From the NCBI RefSeq assembly GCF_030065545.1, contig NZ_JASJNC010000001.1, positions 124,001 to 188,000 of the forward strand: a stretch of 64,000 nucleotides of DNA. Reading direction: 5' to 3'. The notes under the pieces were generated by a model. That model ran no database searches. It was given only the letters and a program-made list of their open reading frames with translations, and was not told where the DNA came from. How positions within the stretch are numbered: the stretch's first letter is position 1; each line of letters begins with the position of its first letter. Position numbers and translations under genes: made by a program. The stretch is from Marinicella marina. Its GTDB lineage: Bacteria > Pseudomonadota > Gammaproteobacteria > Xanthomonadales > Marinicellaceae. Below are positions 54,730 through 64,000 of the stretch, piece by piece.

Positions 54730-55228
54730 GGTTAATTAAGCAATGCCTCTCTGAAATACCTTGTTTTGTAATCGTGAAGTTTTAGAAAAGCCTCACTACC
54801 GTCATCCTCGGGCGGGCTAACAGTTTATGAAGTTCATACAGACCAGATATAAATAAGTAACTGTAAAAACTCATAAACTGAGCTTTAGACCCGGGGATCC
54901 ATTTTTAATTGATTGTCTATAACTACAATCAAGGCCCAAATTCTTATTCTAAAAACTGATAAGGTGATTGCTATTAACACCTAAAAAACACTATGGCTCC
55001 CAGGGTCTCAATCAGTTTGTCTACACCCACAGCTGCCCATAAAACAATACAAATACTAACTCTAACTATCGTTAAGTCCGCCCGAGTACGACGTGGTTAT
55101 TCAGAATTTTAAGATTAGAAAAGTGCTAACAAACAGTATAAAGCTGGTAGGTATAAAAATATGAATGCTACCAATTTATGGCAAAAAAATATGAATGCGT
55201 TTAAGAAAAGCACATGAATAATAAAATC
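54730..55228. other. Non-coding region with nested inverted repeats, between dinB and rpoH
   Basis: No gene is seen in these 499 bases. An imperfect inverted pair of about 22 bp lies at 54800-54821 and 55071-55093 (sharing TCGGGCGG). Inside the left part, CAGTTTATGA (54821-54830) pairs exactly with TCATAAACTG (54871-54880), and GTCATCCTCGGGC (from 54801) pairs loosely with GACCCGGGGATCC (from 54888). This resembles a REP-type palindrome or a MITE-like remnant of about 294 bp. Confidence 0.5.
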
Positions 55229-55257
55229 AAAAAAAGGCCGCATTTAGCGGCCTTTTG
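55229..55257 (-). terminator. Rho-independent terminator after rpoH
   Basis: AAAGGCCGC (55233-55241) pairs with GCGGCCTTT (55247-55255); on the minus strand a run of T follows. Confidence 0.88.
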
Positions 55258-55279
55258 AAGGGTTTATTAATTAGTGATT

Positions 55280-56134
55280 TTACGCCACCATTTGAGTTTT
55301 CAGTTTCTTCAGAGCAACCGCTTCTAACTGTCGAATGCGTTCGGCTGAAACTTCGTATTTCGCAGCCAGCTCTTGTAAGGTGGCTTTCTTATCGACCAAC
55401 CAGCGGCTTTGGATGATATCCAGGGAACGCTCATCCAGTTTATCCAAACCTTTGAATAAGGCATGGTGGTTTTTGTTGGCTTCGGTTTCTTTGATGAACT
55501 CGGCCTCTGGTGTTGGGCTGGCATTGGTTAACCAAGCCTGTGGCGAGTAGTTGTTGTCCTCATCATCGTCCAATGGCAAATCAAAAGACACGTCTTGGCC
55601 ATGTAAGCGGGATTCCATCTCAACCACCACTTCTGGGCTGACATCCAGATCCCTGGCCACTCGGTTGACTTCGTCTTGGGTGAACCAACCCAAGCGTTTT
55701 TTGTTTTTTCTCAAGTTGAAAAACAGTTTGCGATGGGCTTTGGTGGTGGCCACTTTCAAAATCCGCCAGTTTTTCAAAATGTATTCATGTATTTCTGCAC
55801 GAATCCAATGTACAGCAAATGATACCAAGCGAACTTTGTGCTTAGAATCAAAACGCTTGATGGCTTTCATTAAGCCAATGTTGCCTTCTTGAATCAAATC
55901 GCCCACAGGCAAGCCATAGCCAGAATAGCCTTTGGCCACATAGACCACAAAGCGCAAGTGCGACATGACCAAAGCATGGGCCGCATCCAAATCGTTGTGA
56001 TCGCGTACTTTATCAGCCAAAGAACGTTCCTCTTCAACTGTCAGCACTGGGATTTGATTGACGCTGCTGATGTATGACTCTAACGAGCCTGTCACCGCAG
56101 GTACAGGTAAATTTTTAATGGTTTGTGTTGTCAT
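55280..56134 (-). CDS. rpoH: RNA polymerase sigma-32 (heat shock)
   Basis: A 284-residue sigma factor directing heat-shock transcription. Region 2 has [21 protein letters not shown] and [17 protein letters not shown]. The RpoH box [18 protein letters not shown], the site of chaperone/FtsH control, follows. Region 4 includes LDIIQSRWL and [20 protein letters not shown] hairpin lies in the mRNA leader (56152-56172), just before the ribosome-binding site. Confidence 0.96.
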   Translation of the reverse strand: MTTQTIKNLPVPAVTGSLESYISSVNQIPVLTVEEERSLADKVRDHNDLDAAHALVMSHLRFVVYVAKGYSGYGLPVGDLIQEGNIGLMKAIKRFDSKHKVRLVSFAVHWIRAEIHEYILKNWRILKVATTKAHRKLFFNLRKNKKRLGWFTQDEVNRVARDLDVSPEVVVEMESRLHGQDVSFDLPLDDDEDNNYSPQAWLTNASPTPEAEFIKETEANKNHHALFKGLDKLDERSLDIIQSRWLVDKKATLQELAAKYEVSAERIRQLEAVALKKLKTQMVA

Positions 56135-56151
56135 TTGTTACTCCAATCTGA

Positions 56152-56172
56152 CCTGGCTCTCGAGCCCAGGTG
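56152..56172 (-). promoter_or_regulatory. Hairpin in the rpoH leader
   Basis: On the minus strand ACCTGG and CCAGGT flank GCTCGAGAG, forming a 6-bp stem. It ends about ten bases before the GGAG ribosome-binding site and has no T-run, so it is not a terminator. A role in translation or mRNA stability is possible. Confidence 0.35.
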
Positions 56173-56351
56173 ATTAAGATATTTAGATGTTTTTTTAGAC
56201 CGCAAAACATCCGCAAAGTTCCCGTCCTCCAATGAGCAACGGGGCGGTAATTATAGCATGGGTTTTGACCCTTTCAAAGTGCCGAAATCGGGCTTTGTTT
56301 GGCTACAACATTAAATTATAAGTTTATCTGGGTGAGCGTCACGATTTTGTG

Positions 56352-56375
56352 AAAAAATCCGGCTTTTCAAGAGCC
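56352..56375 (-). terminator. Weak terminator after sppA
   Basis: On the minus strand GGCT and AGCC (56375-56361) form a short stem followed shortly by six T (56357-56352). The stem is weak. Confidence 0.45.
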
Positions 56376-56411
56376 ACAGTGAGCGCTGTCAAAACCTCCT
56401 TTTTAGTGGCA

Positions 56412-58280
56412 TCAAGGCAGGTAATTTAATTCGCACATGCAGTGCGCCATCTGCAACACTTCACCAGGTCTTGCATCCAGAATCAGGCTCAATTCTGCTG
56501 CAAAAGGCTGTAATAATTTTTGTAAGTTTTGGCTGTTTTGGTTGCCCGATAAATCAATGTGCTCACTGGCTGTTGCCATCATATCAACGAACAATTGTTC
56601 GGTCAGCGACAGTGATTCTTCGACCCAAGTTACCTCATAATCAGCACCCAAACCACCACGCTCTGCGGCATCGGCTATGGCTTGTTGCATGCCACCCAAC
56701 TGATCAATTAAGCCCAAATCATAAGCTTGTTTAGCCGTCCAGACACGGCCTCTGGCCACTCGATCAACCATCTCAACATCGAGGTTTCTGGCCGCAGCCA
56801 CTGAGCCAATGAACTGTTGGTAGCCATATTCAATGTTGCTTTGAATCAAATCTGCAAACTCTGGATCTAAGCCTTTGGTTGGGTTGAACGCACCCACCCA
56901 TTTGGTGGTTCCCACGCCATCGGTGCTGATGCCCAATTTGTTGAACAGTTCAGGGTAGGTCATTAACAAGCCATAAATACCAATCGAACCGGTAATGGTC
57001 GCTTCATCCGCCCAAATACTGTCTGCTGTCATTGATACCCAGTAGCCACCTGAGGCTGCCACATTGCCCATCGAAACCACCACCGGTTTACCTGCTACTT
57101 TAAGTGCATCTACTTGTCGGCGAATTTGTTCAGAAGGATAAACACCACCACCAGGGCTGTTGACCCTCAACACCACTGCTTTGACTGAATTGTCCAAGCG
57201 GGCTTGCTCCAATAAAGCACTGGTCGATGCACCGCCAATGGTACCTGGTGACTGCTCACCACCCATGATCACGCCCTCAGCCACCACCACAGCGATTCGA
57301 TTGCTGTTAGGTAGCACCTCTGGCAGATTCATCGCTAAATAATCTTCAAATGCCACCCCCCTAAAATGGTTGTTGGCATCGTCAAAAGAGCTGACCTCAG
57401 CAATCCGTTTGTGCATGAAACTTTGTTTCATGACGCGATCGACCAAACCGGCATCAACAGCCATGTCTGCGACCGAACCTTTGTTTTGCATCAAGCGTTG
57501 TGCTTGTTGATCAACGATCTCTTGTAGTTCTTCTGTACTTAATCCTCGTCTTTGTGCAATGCCGGTGAGGTAGGTTTCCCACAAATCATTCATGAAGTGT
57601 AAGCCAGCCTCTTTCGCTTCCTGCGACATGTCATTTCTTACGTAGGGTTCAGCGGCGGATTTGTATTCGCCCACTTTAAACAAGTGCACATCAACGCCCA
57701 GTTTTTCCAAACCGTCTTTGAAGTAGTTACGGTAAGAGCCAAAACCTTGTAAGAACAAGAAGCCCTGTGGGTCCATCAAAACCTCATCTGCCAGGCTGGC
57801 AAAGTAATATTGCGCTTGCGATAAGTTGGTTGCCATGGCAATCACTGGTTTGCCTGATTGGTTGCGAAAATCATCGATGGCGTATTCAATTTCGCGCAAA
57901 TTCGCCAAACCTGCGCCCCACATGTAATCTGGGTTGAGTACCAAAGCAGAAATTTTTTCATCATTGGTGGCTATTTGTATGGCCCTTAAAATATCTCGAA
58001 CGCGTGTTTCTGGGATGTCGGTGCCACGGATGTTGTCTATGGCTTGGGAGGTGGGGTCGCCACTGAACTGATCGACCACAAAACCTTTTGGCGCCAGAAC
58101 CAAAGCCGTTTGTTCACTGATGGTCAGGGTTTTACCACCAAAAAAGAAGTACAAAATAGCTAAAAACAGCAGCAACAAAATCAAGTGTCGGGTGAAATTA
58201 GCCACCAAAATAAATGGCCTAGTAAAAAAAGCAAATAAGGTCTTCATGGTTGAAGGTGTGTTGTGGGAGGTTGTATTCAT
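56412..58280 (-). CDS. sppA: Signal peptide peptidase SppA, 67-kDa type
   Basis: A 622-residue inner-membrane serine protease that degrades cleaved signal peptides. One membrane helix at about 33-48. It is the two-domain type: catalytic Lys207 in VGEYKSAAEPYVRND and Ser410 in GNVAASGGYWV, close to Lys209/Ser409 of E. coli SppA. The second domain shows the conserved VNSPGGG. The start could also be Met12; neither site has a clear ribosome-binding sequence. Confidence 0.94.
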   Translation of the reverse strand: MNTTSHNTPSTMKTLFAFFTRPFILVANFTRHLILLLLFLAILYFFFGGKTLTISEQTALVLAPKGFVVDQFSGDPTSQAIDNIRGTDIPETRVRDILRAIQIATNDEKISALVLNPDYMWGAGLANLREIEYAIDDFRNQSGKPVIAMATNLSQAQYYFASLADEVLMDPQGFLFLQGFGSYRNYFKDGLEKLGVDVHLFKVGEYKSAAEPYVRNDMSQEAKEAGLHFMNDLWETYLTGIAQRRGLSTEELQEIVDQQAQRLMQNKGSVADMAVDAGLVDRVMKQSFMHKRIAEVSSFDDANNHFRGVAFEDYLAMNLPEVLPNSNRIAVVVAEGVIMGGEQSPGTIGGASTSALLEQARLDNSVKAVVLRVNSPGGGVYPSEQIRRQVDALKVAGKPVVVSMGNVAASGGYWVSMTADSIWADEATITGSIGIYGLLMTYPELFNKLGISTDGVGTTKWVGAFNPTKGLDPEFADLIQSNIEYGYQQFIGSVAAARNLDVEMVDRVARGRVWTAKQAYDLGLIDQLGGMQQAIADAAERGGLGADYEVTWVEESLSLTEQLFVDMMATASEHIDLSGNQNSQNLQKLLQPFAAELSLILDARPGEVLQMAHCMCELNYLP

Positions 58281-58415
58281 AATAGAGTCATTCTAACAAA
58301 GCAATTGTCTAAGGCATGTCACTAAAGTCACGTTTTCTATTGATTCAGTTTTGGTGCTTGCCTTGATCCTAGCAAAAGACCATAATTATAGTTTCACTAC
58401 ACTGGATTAAAAAGC

Positions 58416-61313
58416 ATGAATCTGATTAAAACCCTTGGCGTGGGCTTGTTACTGGGCTTTGGCAGCCACCTAATGGCAGAAGTTCCCTCATCTTATAAAA
58501 ACCAAATAAAAGCTTGGAACCAAAACCAAAACATGCGGGCTGAAACTCCATACAAGGGTATAACATGGCGTAATGTGGGACCGGTGGTTCAAGGTGGACG
58601 CGCCGTGGATGTCATCAGGCCAACTGATCAACCGCATGTAATTTATGTCGGCTACGCCTCAGGTGGGGTATGGAAAAGCACCAACAACGGTCTGACTTTT
58701 AAACCCCTGACTGATCAGTTACCATCGCAAATTGTTGGCTCATTGGTGGTTGACCCCAATGACTCAGAAACCCTTTGGCTGGGTACTGGTGAAAATAATT
58801 CCTCACGTTCTTCCTATGGTGGCATGGGTGTGTATAAATCCACTGATGGTGGCGAGAGCTGGCAATACAAAGGCTTAGGCGACACCGATCGAATTGGTCG
58901 AATCCTGGTTGATCCAGATGATTCAAATCGCATTTATGTTGCGGCTTTAGGCAAACTTTACACCCAAGGCGGTCAACGTGGTCTTTACCGCTCTGATGAC
59001 GGTGGTGAAACTTGGGAAACACTGATAGCAGGTGATGGATGGACCGGCTTCATTGATGTAGCAAAAGCCAAAAATGGTGTGCTGTACGCCTCAGCCTGGG
59101 AGCGTTCGCGGCGTGCTTGGAACTTTGTTGAGGGCGGTAAGGGCAGTGCCATTTACCGCAGCACGGATGATGGTGACAACTGGGAACGTTTAAGCGCAGG
59201 CTTACCGCAAGGCAAACACACCGGTCGCATGGGTTTGACCGTATCGGTGAGTCAACCAGACACCCTGTATGTGTCATTGGATAATCAAACCCCATTGCCT
59301 GAGAGTGAGTGGGACATGGGCGATTCAGCAGTCAATGTCAAACGCCTGAAAAACATGGATAAAGCGACTTTCTTAAGTCAGGACGAAAAAGCCGTTGAAA
59401 GTTTTTTACGCAGCAATAATTTTCCGCCCGAAATGACTGCTGAAACAGTCATCGAGGAAATAGAAAAAGATGAATTGACTCCGCAAGCACTGGTTGAACA
59501 ATTGGCCAGTGGTAACGACAACTTATTCAATGTCGACATCAAATCATTAGAAATTTATCGGTCAGATGATGGCGGGGATACTTTTTACCGCACCCATGAT
59601 AAAGACATCCAAGGTGTGGTGTTCTCTTACGGCTACTATTTTGGACAGGTCAAAGTTGACCCCACTGATGTCGATACCGTCTACGCCACCGGAGTGCCTT
59701 TCATCAAATCAACCGATGGTGGTAAAACATGGGCTTCAGCATGGGATTCCTCGGTCCATGCAGACATCCAAGCCATTTGGATTGATCCGAACCATTCAAA
59801 CCACATCATGGTGGGCAATGACGGTGGGGTTGATGAAAGTTTCGATGGCGGCCAAAGCTGGCGCAAAATTGATGCCCAACCCGTGGGTCAGTTTTATACC
59901 ATCGCCGTTGACATGGAAGAGCCTTACAACATATACGGCGGCCTGCAAGACAACGGCACGCTCAAAGGCTCAAGCAGCAATTTGTGGCATAACAACCAAT
60001 ACCGCGGTAATGATTGGCAGCGCATTTTTGGTGGTGACGGCATGCACGTCAACATCGATGATGAGGACAAATTAACCTATGTCGGCTTTCAGTTTGGTAA
60101 TTCATTCCGCTTGAGTTCAGCTGCACCAAAAAAAATCACGCCACCTAATTATGTGGGAGAAGAATCCTTACGTAAAAACTGGAACACGCCAGTGATGATG
60201 TCGACCCACAACAAGGACATCCTTTATTATGCCGGTCATAAAGTGTATCGCAGCATGAACAAAGGCGATGACTGGACCACAATCAGTGAAGATTTAACCG
60301 AGTCTGAAAGACGTGGCGATGTGCCATTTGCCACCATCACCAGCTTGTCAGAGTCACCGCTTAAATTTGGTTTGATTTGGGCCGGTACCGATGATGGCTT
60401 GGTTTGGGTAACTGCCGATGGTGGTAATAACTGGAAAAGGGTCAACCAACGCCTGACCAAAGGCAAATGGGTCAGTCGTGTGATAGCCTCGCCACACCAA
60501 GAAGAACGGGCTTGGTTGGCATTCAATAACTACCGCAACGATGACATCAAACCCTACCTCTATAAAACTGAAAACTTAGGCAAACGCTGGAAAAACATGG
60601 CCAAAGGACTGCCTAATGAAACCATCAATGTGGTGAAAGAGGACCCTAAAAACGAAGACATTGTGTATGTCGGCACCGACAAAGGCATTTATGTTTCCAC
60701 CAATCAAGGTGAGGACTGGCACATGTTGGGTCAAGACTTACCGACCACACCCGTACACGACCTGATTGTTCACCCACGAGAAAATGAACTGATTCTGGGC
60801 ACCCATGGTCGCAGTGTGTTTGTCGCCGACGTCAACCCTTTACAAAGCATGACAACAGAAATTACTGATGGCGCACTGCATGTTTTTGCGGTGGATGACT
60901 TCAAAGAACGCAACAATTGGGACAGCAAACCTTTCCGCTGGGCATACACTGATAACATGGCAGCTCAATTGCCAGTGCATATCTGGAGTGCACAAGGCGG
61001 TGCCACACAAGTGAGCATCACTGGTAAAGACGGCGCGGCGTATTACAGCGCCGAAGTGACACTTGATGAAGGACTGAACCAGTGGCACTGGGACTACAAA
61101 ATAGACATTAATAAAGCCATTGAAATTGAAACCGCTGCCTTAAATGCTGATCAAGAAGAAGATCAAGAAAGCAACAGCATCACCAACAAAGCAGACACGC
61201 CATATGCCGAGTCCAAGCGATTGGGTCACCCTGACTTCATTGAGCCTGGCGATTACAAACTGGTGGTAAAACAAGGTGATGATGAGCACAGCGTCGAATT
61301 CAAGGTAAAATAA
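58416..61313 (+). CDS. Secreted VPS10/BNR-repeat beta-propeller protein
   Basis: A 965-residue protein. Residues 1-21 form a signal peptide. Repeated BNR/Asp-box units (STNNGLTF, STDGGESW, SDDGGETW, STDDGDNW, SDDGGDTF, STDGGKTW, SFDGGQSW, TADGGNNW, STNQGEDW) cover about 80-800 and build one or two ten-bladed sortilin/VPS10-like propellers. Lack of sialidase catalytic residues argues against a glycosidase. A helical insert at about 310-365 splits the repeats. The C-terminal 130 residues are a separate acidic domain. Function unknown; probably extracellular or periplasmic. lpxL follows four bases later. Confidence 0.85.
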   Translation: MNLIKTLGVGLLLGFGSHLMAEVPSSYKNQIKAWNQNQNMRAETPYKGITWRNVGPVVQGGRAVDVIRPTDQPHVIYVGYASGGVWKSTNNGLTFKPLTDQLPSQIVGSLVVDPNDSETLWLGTGENNSSRSSYGGMGVYKSTDGGESWQYKGLGDTDRIGRILVDPDDSNRIYVAALGKLYTQGGQRGLYRSDDGGETWETLIAGDGWTGFIDVAKAKNGVLYASAWERSRRAWNFVEGGKGSAIYRSTDDGDNWERLSAGLPQGKHTGRMGLTVSVSQPDTLYVSLDNQTPLPESEWDMGDSAVNVKRLKNMDKATFLSQDEKAVESFLRSNNFPPEMTAETVIEEIEKDELTPQALVEQLASGNDNLFNVDIKSLEIYRSDDGGDTFYRTHDKDIQGVVFSYGYYFGQVKVDPTDVDTVYATGVPFIKSTDGGKTWASAWDSSVHADIQAIWIDPNHSNHIMVGNDGGVDESFDGGQSWRKIDAQPVGQFYTIAVDMEEPYNIYGGLQDNGTLKGSSSNLWHNNQYRGNDWQRIFGGDGMHVNIDDEDKLTYVGFQFGNSFRLSSAAPKKITPPNYVGEESLRKNWNTPVMMSTHNKDILYYAGHKVYRSMNKGDDWTTISEDLTESERRGDVPFATITSLSESPLKFGLIWAGTDDGLVWVTADGGNNWKRVNQRLTKGKWVSRVIASPHQEERAWLAFNNYRNDDIKPYLYKTENLGKRWKNMAKGLPNETINVVKEDPKNEDIVYVGTDKGIYVSTNQGEDWHMLGQDLPTTPVHDLIVHPRENELILGTHGRSVFVADVNPLQSMTTEITDGALHVFAVDDFKERNNWDSKPFRWAYTDNMAAQLPVHIWSAQGGATQVSITGKDGAAYYSAEVTLDEGLNQWHWDYKIDINKAIEIETAALNADQEEDQESNSITNKADTPYAESKRLGHPDFIEPGDYKLVVKQGDDEHSVEFKVK

Positions 61314-61317
61314 ACTG

Positions 61318-62226
61318 ATGGCTGATAATGCCGCCAAGCCAGCTTTTTTTCCCAACTTGCTGGCTTGGCTGACTTATGGGGTTTGTTGGTTGTTAGCGCA
61401 CTTGCCCTACCGCTTGTTGTTGTTGATTGGTCGCGGCATGGGCTGGCTGTTTAGAGTGCTGTTCAAATCACGTCGTGTTGTGATTGAGAAAAACATCAAT
61501 GCCTGCTTCCCCACCTTAAGCACTGATGAAAAAGCCAAGCTGATCAATCAGAATTACCGCGAAACGGGCATGATGGTCAGTCAAACATTGCGCACCTTCT
61601 TGAACCGCTCTGCAGCGCCTTTTGATCAGCTCAATATCAAGGGTACAAAACACCTCGATGCTGCTTTGGCCAAAAAACAAGGGGTACTGCTGGTTTCAGG
61701 TCATTTCACCGCTTTAGACATTGGTGGCCGCGCCATATGTGAGCGTTATCCCGTGGCTGGGGTTTACCGTCCACACAAAAACCCAGTCCAAGAGTACATC
61801 GTTAAACAAGCCAGAGAAAAATACGCCACAACCATGTTCAGCCGAGATGAGCTGAAAGGCATCATCAAATACCTCAAAAAAGGTGGGGTGGTTTGGTATG
61901 CACCCGACCAAGACTACCGCCGTGGACAGTCTGTGTTTGTGAATTTTTTTGGCACCCCTGCATCCACCATCACCGCTACCCATCAACTGGCCAGAATTTC
62001 CGGCTGTCAGGTTTTGTTTTATGCAGTTAAAAGAATTGATCAAGCACCCTTTTATCAACTGGAAATCTCTGCCCCAATGGCTGACTTTCCCAGCAATGAC
62101 GCCGAGGCAGACACGCAGCGGGTGAACGATGCTATTGAACACATGGTGCGCCAAGCGCCCGAACAATACCTCTGGTTGCATAAACGATTCAAAACCCGAC
62201 CCGAGGGCGATTTGCCGTTCTATTGA
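61318..62226 (+). CDS. lpxL: Lipid A late acyltransferase, LpxL/HtrB family
   Basis: A 302-residue inner-membrane protein adding a secondary acyl chain to Kdo2-lipid IVA. One membrane segment at about 14-50, then the acyltransferase motif SGHFTALD (His129-x4-Asp134). RRGQSVFVNFFG, PAS and YLWLHKRFKTRP near the end are family hallmarks. LpxL and LpxM branches cannot be separated by eye. It begins four bases after the propeller gene. Confidence 0.92.
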   Translation: MADNAAKPAFFPNLLAWLTYGVCWLLAHLPYRLLLLIGRGMGWLFRVLFKSRRVVIEKNINACFPTLSTDEKAKLINQNYRETGMMVSQTLRTFLNRSAAPFDQLNIKGTKHLDAALAKKQGVLLVSGHFTALDIGGRAICERYPVAGVYRPHKNPVQEYIVKQAREKYATTMFSRDELKGIIKYLKKGGVVWYAPDQDYRRGQSVFVNFFGTPASTITATHQLARISGCQVLFYAVKRIDQAPFYQLEISAPMADFPSNDAEADTQRVNDAIEHMVRQAPEQYLWLHKRFKTRPEGDLPFY

Positions 62227-62275
62227 ATTTTTGACTGACTAACCCCATCCATAAACTTTATCCATCCAGTCAAGC

Positions 62276-62914
62276 ATGAAAATTCCACACCTAGATCCTT
62301 CCTACGCCAAACAGCGACGAGCGCAATGGCCTCGCGCGTTTCGTCTTGGCTTGATTTTTTTGGCGGTGATTTGGGGCTTTTTTTTGTTGGCACAGGTATT
62401 GCCTTTGACTCAGTTTGGAACCAAGCCAAGAACCATTGAAGGCTTGTTAGGCATTGTAACCATGCCATTTATTCACAGTGGTTGGCCACATTTGGTTGGT
62501 AACTCCTTACCGATGTTTGTGGCCGTGTTGGCATTATTCGGGAACTACCCCAAAGTGGCTAAAATGATAGTGCTATTGAGTATCGTATTAACCGGCACCT
62601 TGGTTTGGGTATTTGGACGCGAAGTGAACCACATCGGTTCCAGCGGTTTGTTTTATGCCTTGTTAAGTTATTTGTTTGTCAGTGGTTTTTTGAAAAAGGA
62701 CATACAGTCCATTGGCATTTCAATTGCCATAGCCTTTATGTATGGCTCGATGATTTGGGGCATCTTCCCTGGTAAACCAGGTGTATCATGGGAATCACAC
62801 ATGTTTGGTTTTCTGGTTGGGGTGTTTTTAGCTTACAACACCAAAGACATTGACCGCCCAGTCCTGAAAGACTGGCAGTTGGATAAAGACCTAGATCAAT
62901 ACTATGAGGAATAG
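62276..62914 (+). CDS. Rhomboid-family intramembrane serine protease
   Basis: A 212-residue protein with about six membrane helices. HLVGN (His72, Asn76) gives the oxyanion side, GSSG (121-124) carries the nucleophile Ser123 and His175 in SWESHMFGFLVG completes the dyad. The usual cleavage is within membrane helices of single-pass proteins; the substrate is unknown. It follows lpxL by 49 bases on the same strand. Confidence 0.9.
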   Translation: MKIPHLDPSYAKQRRAQWPRAFRLGLIFLAVIWGFFLLAQVLPLTQFGTKPRTIEGLLGIVTMPFIHSGWPHLVGNSLPMFVAVLALFGNYPKVAKMIVLLSIVLTGTLVWVFGREVNHIGSSGLFYALLSYLFVSGFLKKDIQSIGISIAIAFMYGSMIWGIFPGKPGVSWESHMFGFLVGVFLAYNTKDIDRPVLKDWQLDKDLDQYYEE

Positions 62915-62946
62915 CTCATGGTGCCTTAGCAACCCCTCATTGAACA

Positions 62947-63303
62947 TCACTTGGCACTGGCACAATCAATACAAAACGGTGTGTGCGGAATGGCCTGCAA
63001 GCGTTTCCTATTGATTGACTCACCACAAACCACACATTCACCATAACTGCCTTCTTCAATGCGTTGGAGGGCTTTGTTTACTTGTGAGAGCTCTATCTGC
63101 GCCCCTTGATCTAGTGCTTGCACCACTTCATCATTTTCAACATCAACAGCCTGCTCGGCGAAATCGGCACTGATTGGCTCATCCTTGTGGATGTGGAGCT
63201 TGGTTTTAGCCAATAAATCCAACAAGCGTTTTTGTTCTTTTATTAATTCTTCATGCAGTTCGTCTACATGCTCTGTTTGCATTAAACTTCTCATAACCAT
63301 CAT
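62947..63303 (-). CDS. DksA/TraR-family zinc-finger protein
   Basis: A 118-residue protein. A coiled-coil N-terminus (about 10-85) precedes a C4 zinc finger, CVVCGESINRKRLQAIPHTPFCIDC. It would bind RNA polymerase through the secondary channel. It is shorter than DksA (about 150), and the coiled-coil tip lacks an obvious DxxDxA pattern, so it is more like a YbiI or TraR relative than true DksA. Starts at 63303 or 63300 are equally likely (TAGGTGA lies just upstream). Confidence 0.87.
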   Translation of the reverse strand: MMVMRSLMQTEHVDELHEELIKEQKRLLDLLAKTKLHIHKDEPISADFAEQAVDVENDEVVQALDQGAQIELSQVNKALQRIEEGSYGECVVCGESINRKRLQAIPHTPFCIDCASAK

Positions 63304-63435
63304 TCACCTAAACTGCCCTTTACGGTCTTATAAAACCGTTCCGCTCACCTCTTTAAGGGTACGAAACTTCCTAATTGACAGTCTAAGTGTTGTCTGGTCA
63401 AGATAAATTGACAAAAGTCAAAATATCCAAAAATG

Positions 63436-63470
63436 CAAAAGCCAGCGACTGTAAAAGTCGCTGGCTTTGT
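63436..63470 (-). terminator. Rho-independent terminator of the right-edge gene
   Basis: AAAGCCAGCGACT (63438-63450) and AGTCGCTGGCTTT (63456-63468) form a perfect 13-bp stem with a 5-base loop. On the minus strand TTTT follows. Confidence 0.8.
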
Positions 63471-63487
63471 TATTCATGCTAGGTAGA

Positions 63488-64000
63488 CTATTTCTTTTGC
63501 AGTTGTTGTTCCAACCTTTTGATGGTTGTCAGCACGCGATCTTGCGTGGTTTTATCCAATGACGAGGCTGGTGCTGATTTCAACAAAGCATGATTCAACA
63601 TGCTGTTTAAACCCAGTATTGGTTGCTTTTGTTGCAGTGATTTTGAGGGCCCTACACCCGCATCAACAAATGTTTTACTGGCCGATCTGAACCCTCGCAC
63701 TGAGAAACCCGACAATGCCAAATTGGGCGAACTTCCAACAGCATAAGAAAAGGCTTCACCATCAAATTGATCGGTTCCAGTTTTCAAATAATAAGCCAAG
63801 TAAAAATCGGCATCGTCTCTGACCACTGCAATCAACTCATCATTAACAGTGTCATAGGCGGCTGCCAAGTCGTTGTTATTCAGCGCAAAATTAGTACAGC
63901 GATTAAACAGGGTGCTTTCAGAACGACAGCCAGTGGCCAAGTAATCACCATCAAAAGTTTCAGTTTGTTCAAAAATCAGCACATCAGCAAAAAATGGGAA
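63488..64000 (-). CDS. Unknown protein, C-terminal part (cut by right window edge)
   Basis: The frame is open to the window edge (FPFFADVL precedes the first possible GTG at 63982), so the gene probably starts outside. About 170 residues are visible: a possibly beta-rich part with two cysteines (TGCRSE, NRCTNF) and a Leu/Lys/Gln-rich helical tail (TTIKRLEQQLQKK). No motif I recognise. A strong terminator follows. Confidence 0.7.
   Translation of the reverse strand, partial: FPFFADVLIFEQTETFDGDYLATGCRSESTLFNRCTNFALNNNDLAAAYDTVNDELIAVVRDDADFYLAYYLKTGTDQFDGEAFSYAVGSSPNLALSGFSVRGFRSASKTFVDAGVGPSKSLQQKQPILGLNSMLNHALLKSAPASSLDKTTQDRVLTTIKRLEQQLQKK

Noticed and set aside
58416..61313. Sialidase activity for the BNR-repeat protein
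   Set aside because: Asp-boxes occur in many non-enzymatic propellers; the Arg triad and Tyr/Glu pair of sialidases cannot be placed, and the repeat pattern is of the VPS10/sortilin kind.

Overview
The window looks like chromosome from a mid-to-low-GC marine gammaproteobacterium. Supporting traits are a type IV pilus retraction ATPase pair (PilT/PilU), RpoH, short-LID adenylate kinase, LpxL, BtuB under a cobalamin riboswitch, a probably pyrophosphate-dependent phosphofructokinase, an animal-type class I aldolase, and a secreted protein ending in a short GFE tail. These traits and the protein flavour recall Marinicella and relatives near the Lysobacterales; that placement is inferred from memory of families, not from a search.

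Layout. 1-13.1 kb: housekeeping genes, mostly on the minus strand: RNase Z (cut by the window edge), ABC-F protein YheS, an ECF sigma factor with a membrane partner and a secreted partner, an orphan ExbD, the proS-methyltransferase-racemase operon, a four-gene operon (S33 peptidase, NatA/NatB-type exporter, DUF4124 protein) and a ferredoxin/flavodoxin reductase. 13.1-20.2 kb: a 7,028-bp integrative element in the 3' end of tRNA-Thr(TGT), bounded by a perfect 28-bp direct repeat. It carries a tyrosine integrase, an AlpA-type regulator, a winged-helix protein, a RepA/KaiC-like ATPase, several unrecognised genes, and a roughly 600-bp array of degenerate repeats spaced 21-24 bp apart, which I read as an iteron-type origin or other protein-binding array. 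It has no recognisable capsid, conjugation or packaging gene and is the best candidate for something undescribed. 20.2-30.5 kb: a GGDEF/EAL protein with a broken GGDEF motif, riboswitch plus btuB, pilT/pilU, a DUF192 lipoprotein and two tandem alanine/sodium symporters.

30.7-36.8 kb: a membrane Ser/Thr kinase overlapping an ECF sigma factor whose region 2.2 has Asn-Thr-Thr-Ala where canonical ECF sigmas have an acidic patch. This matches the type in which kinase phosphorylation activates the sigma factor. Convergent to it lies a large secreted beta-helix/DUF11 protein. 37-49.1 kb: a one-strand central-carbon block: gap, pgk, class I aldolase, maeB, aceE, aceF, an unknown membrane protein and lpd. 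It links lower glycolysis, malate-to-pyruvate conversion and pyruvate-to-acetyl-CoA conversion. 49.3-64 kb: TusA-like protein, a lipoprotein, adk, phosphofructokinase with a UDP-sugar dehydrogenase and dinB, a palindromic repeat region, rpoH, sppA, a secreted VPS10/BNR-repeat protein, lpxL, a rhomboid protease, a DksA-like protein and a gene cut by the right edge.

All functions are read from motifs by eye. Promoter and terminator calls are manual, and no database search or folding program was run.
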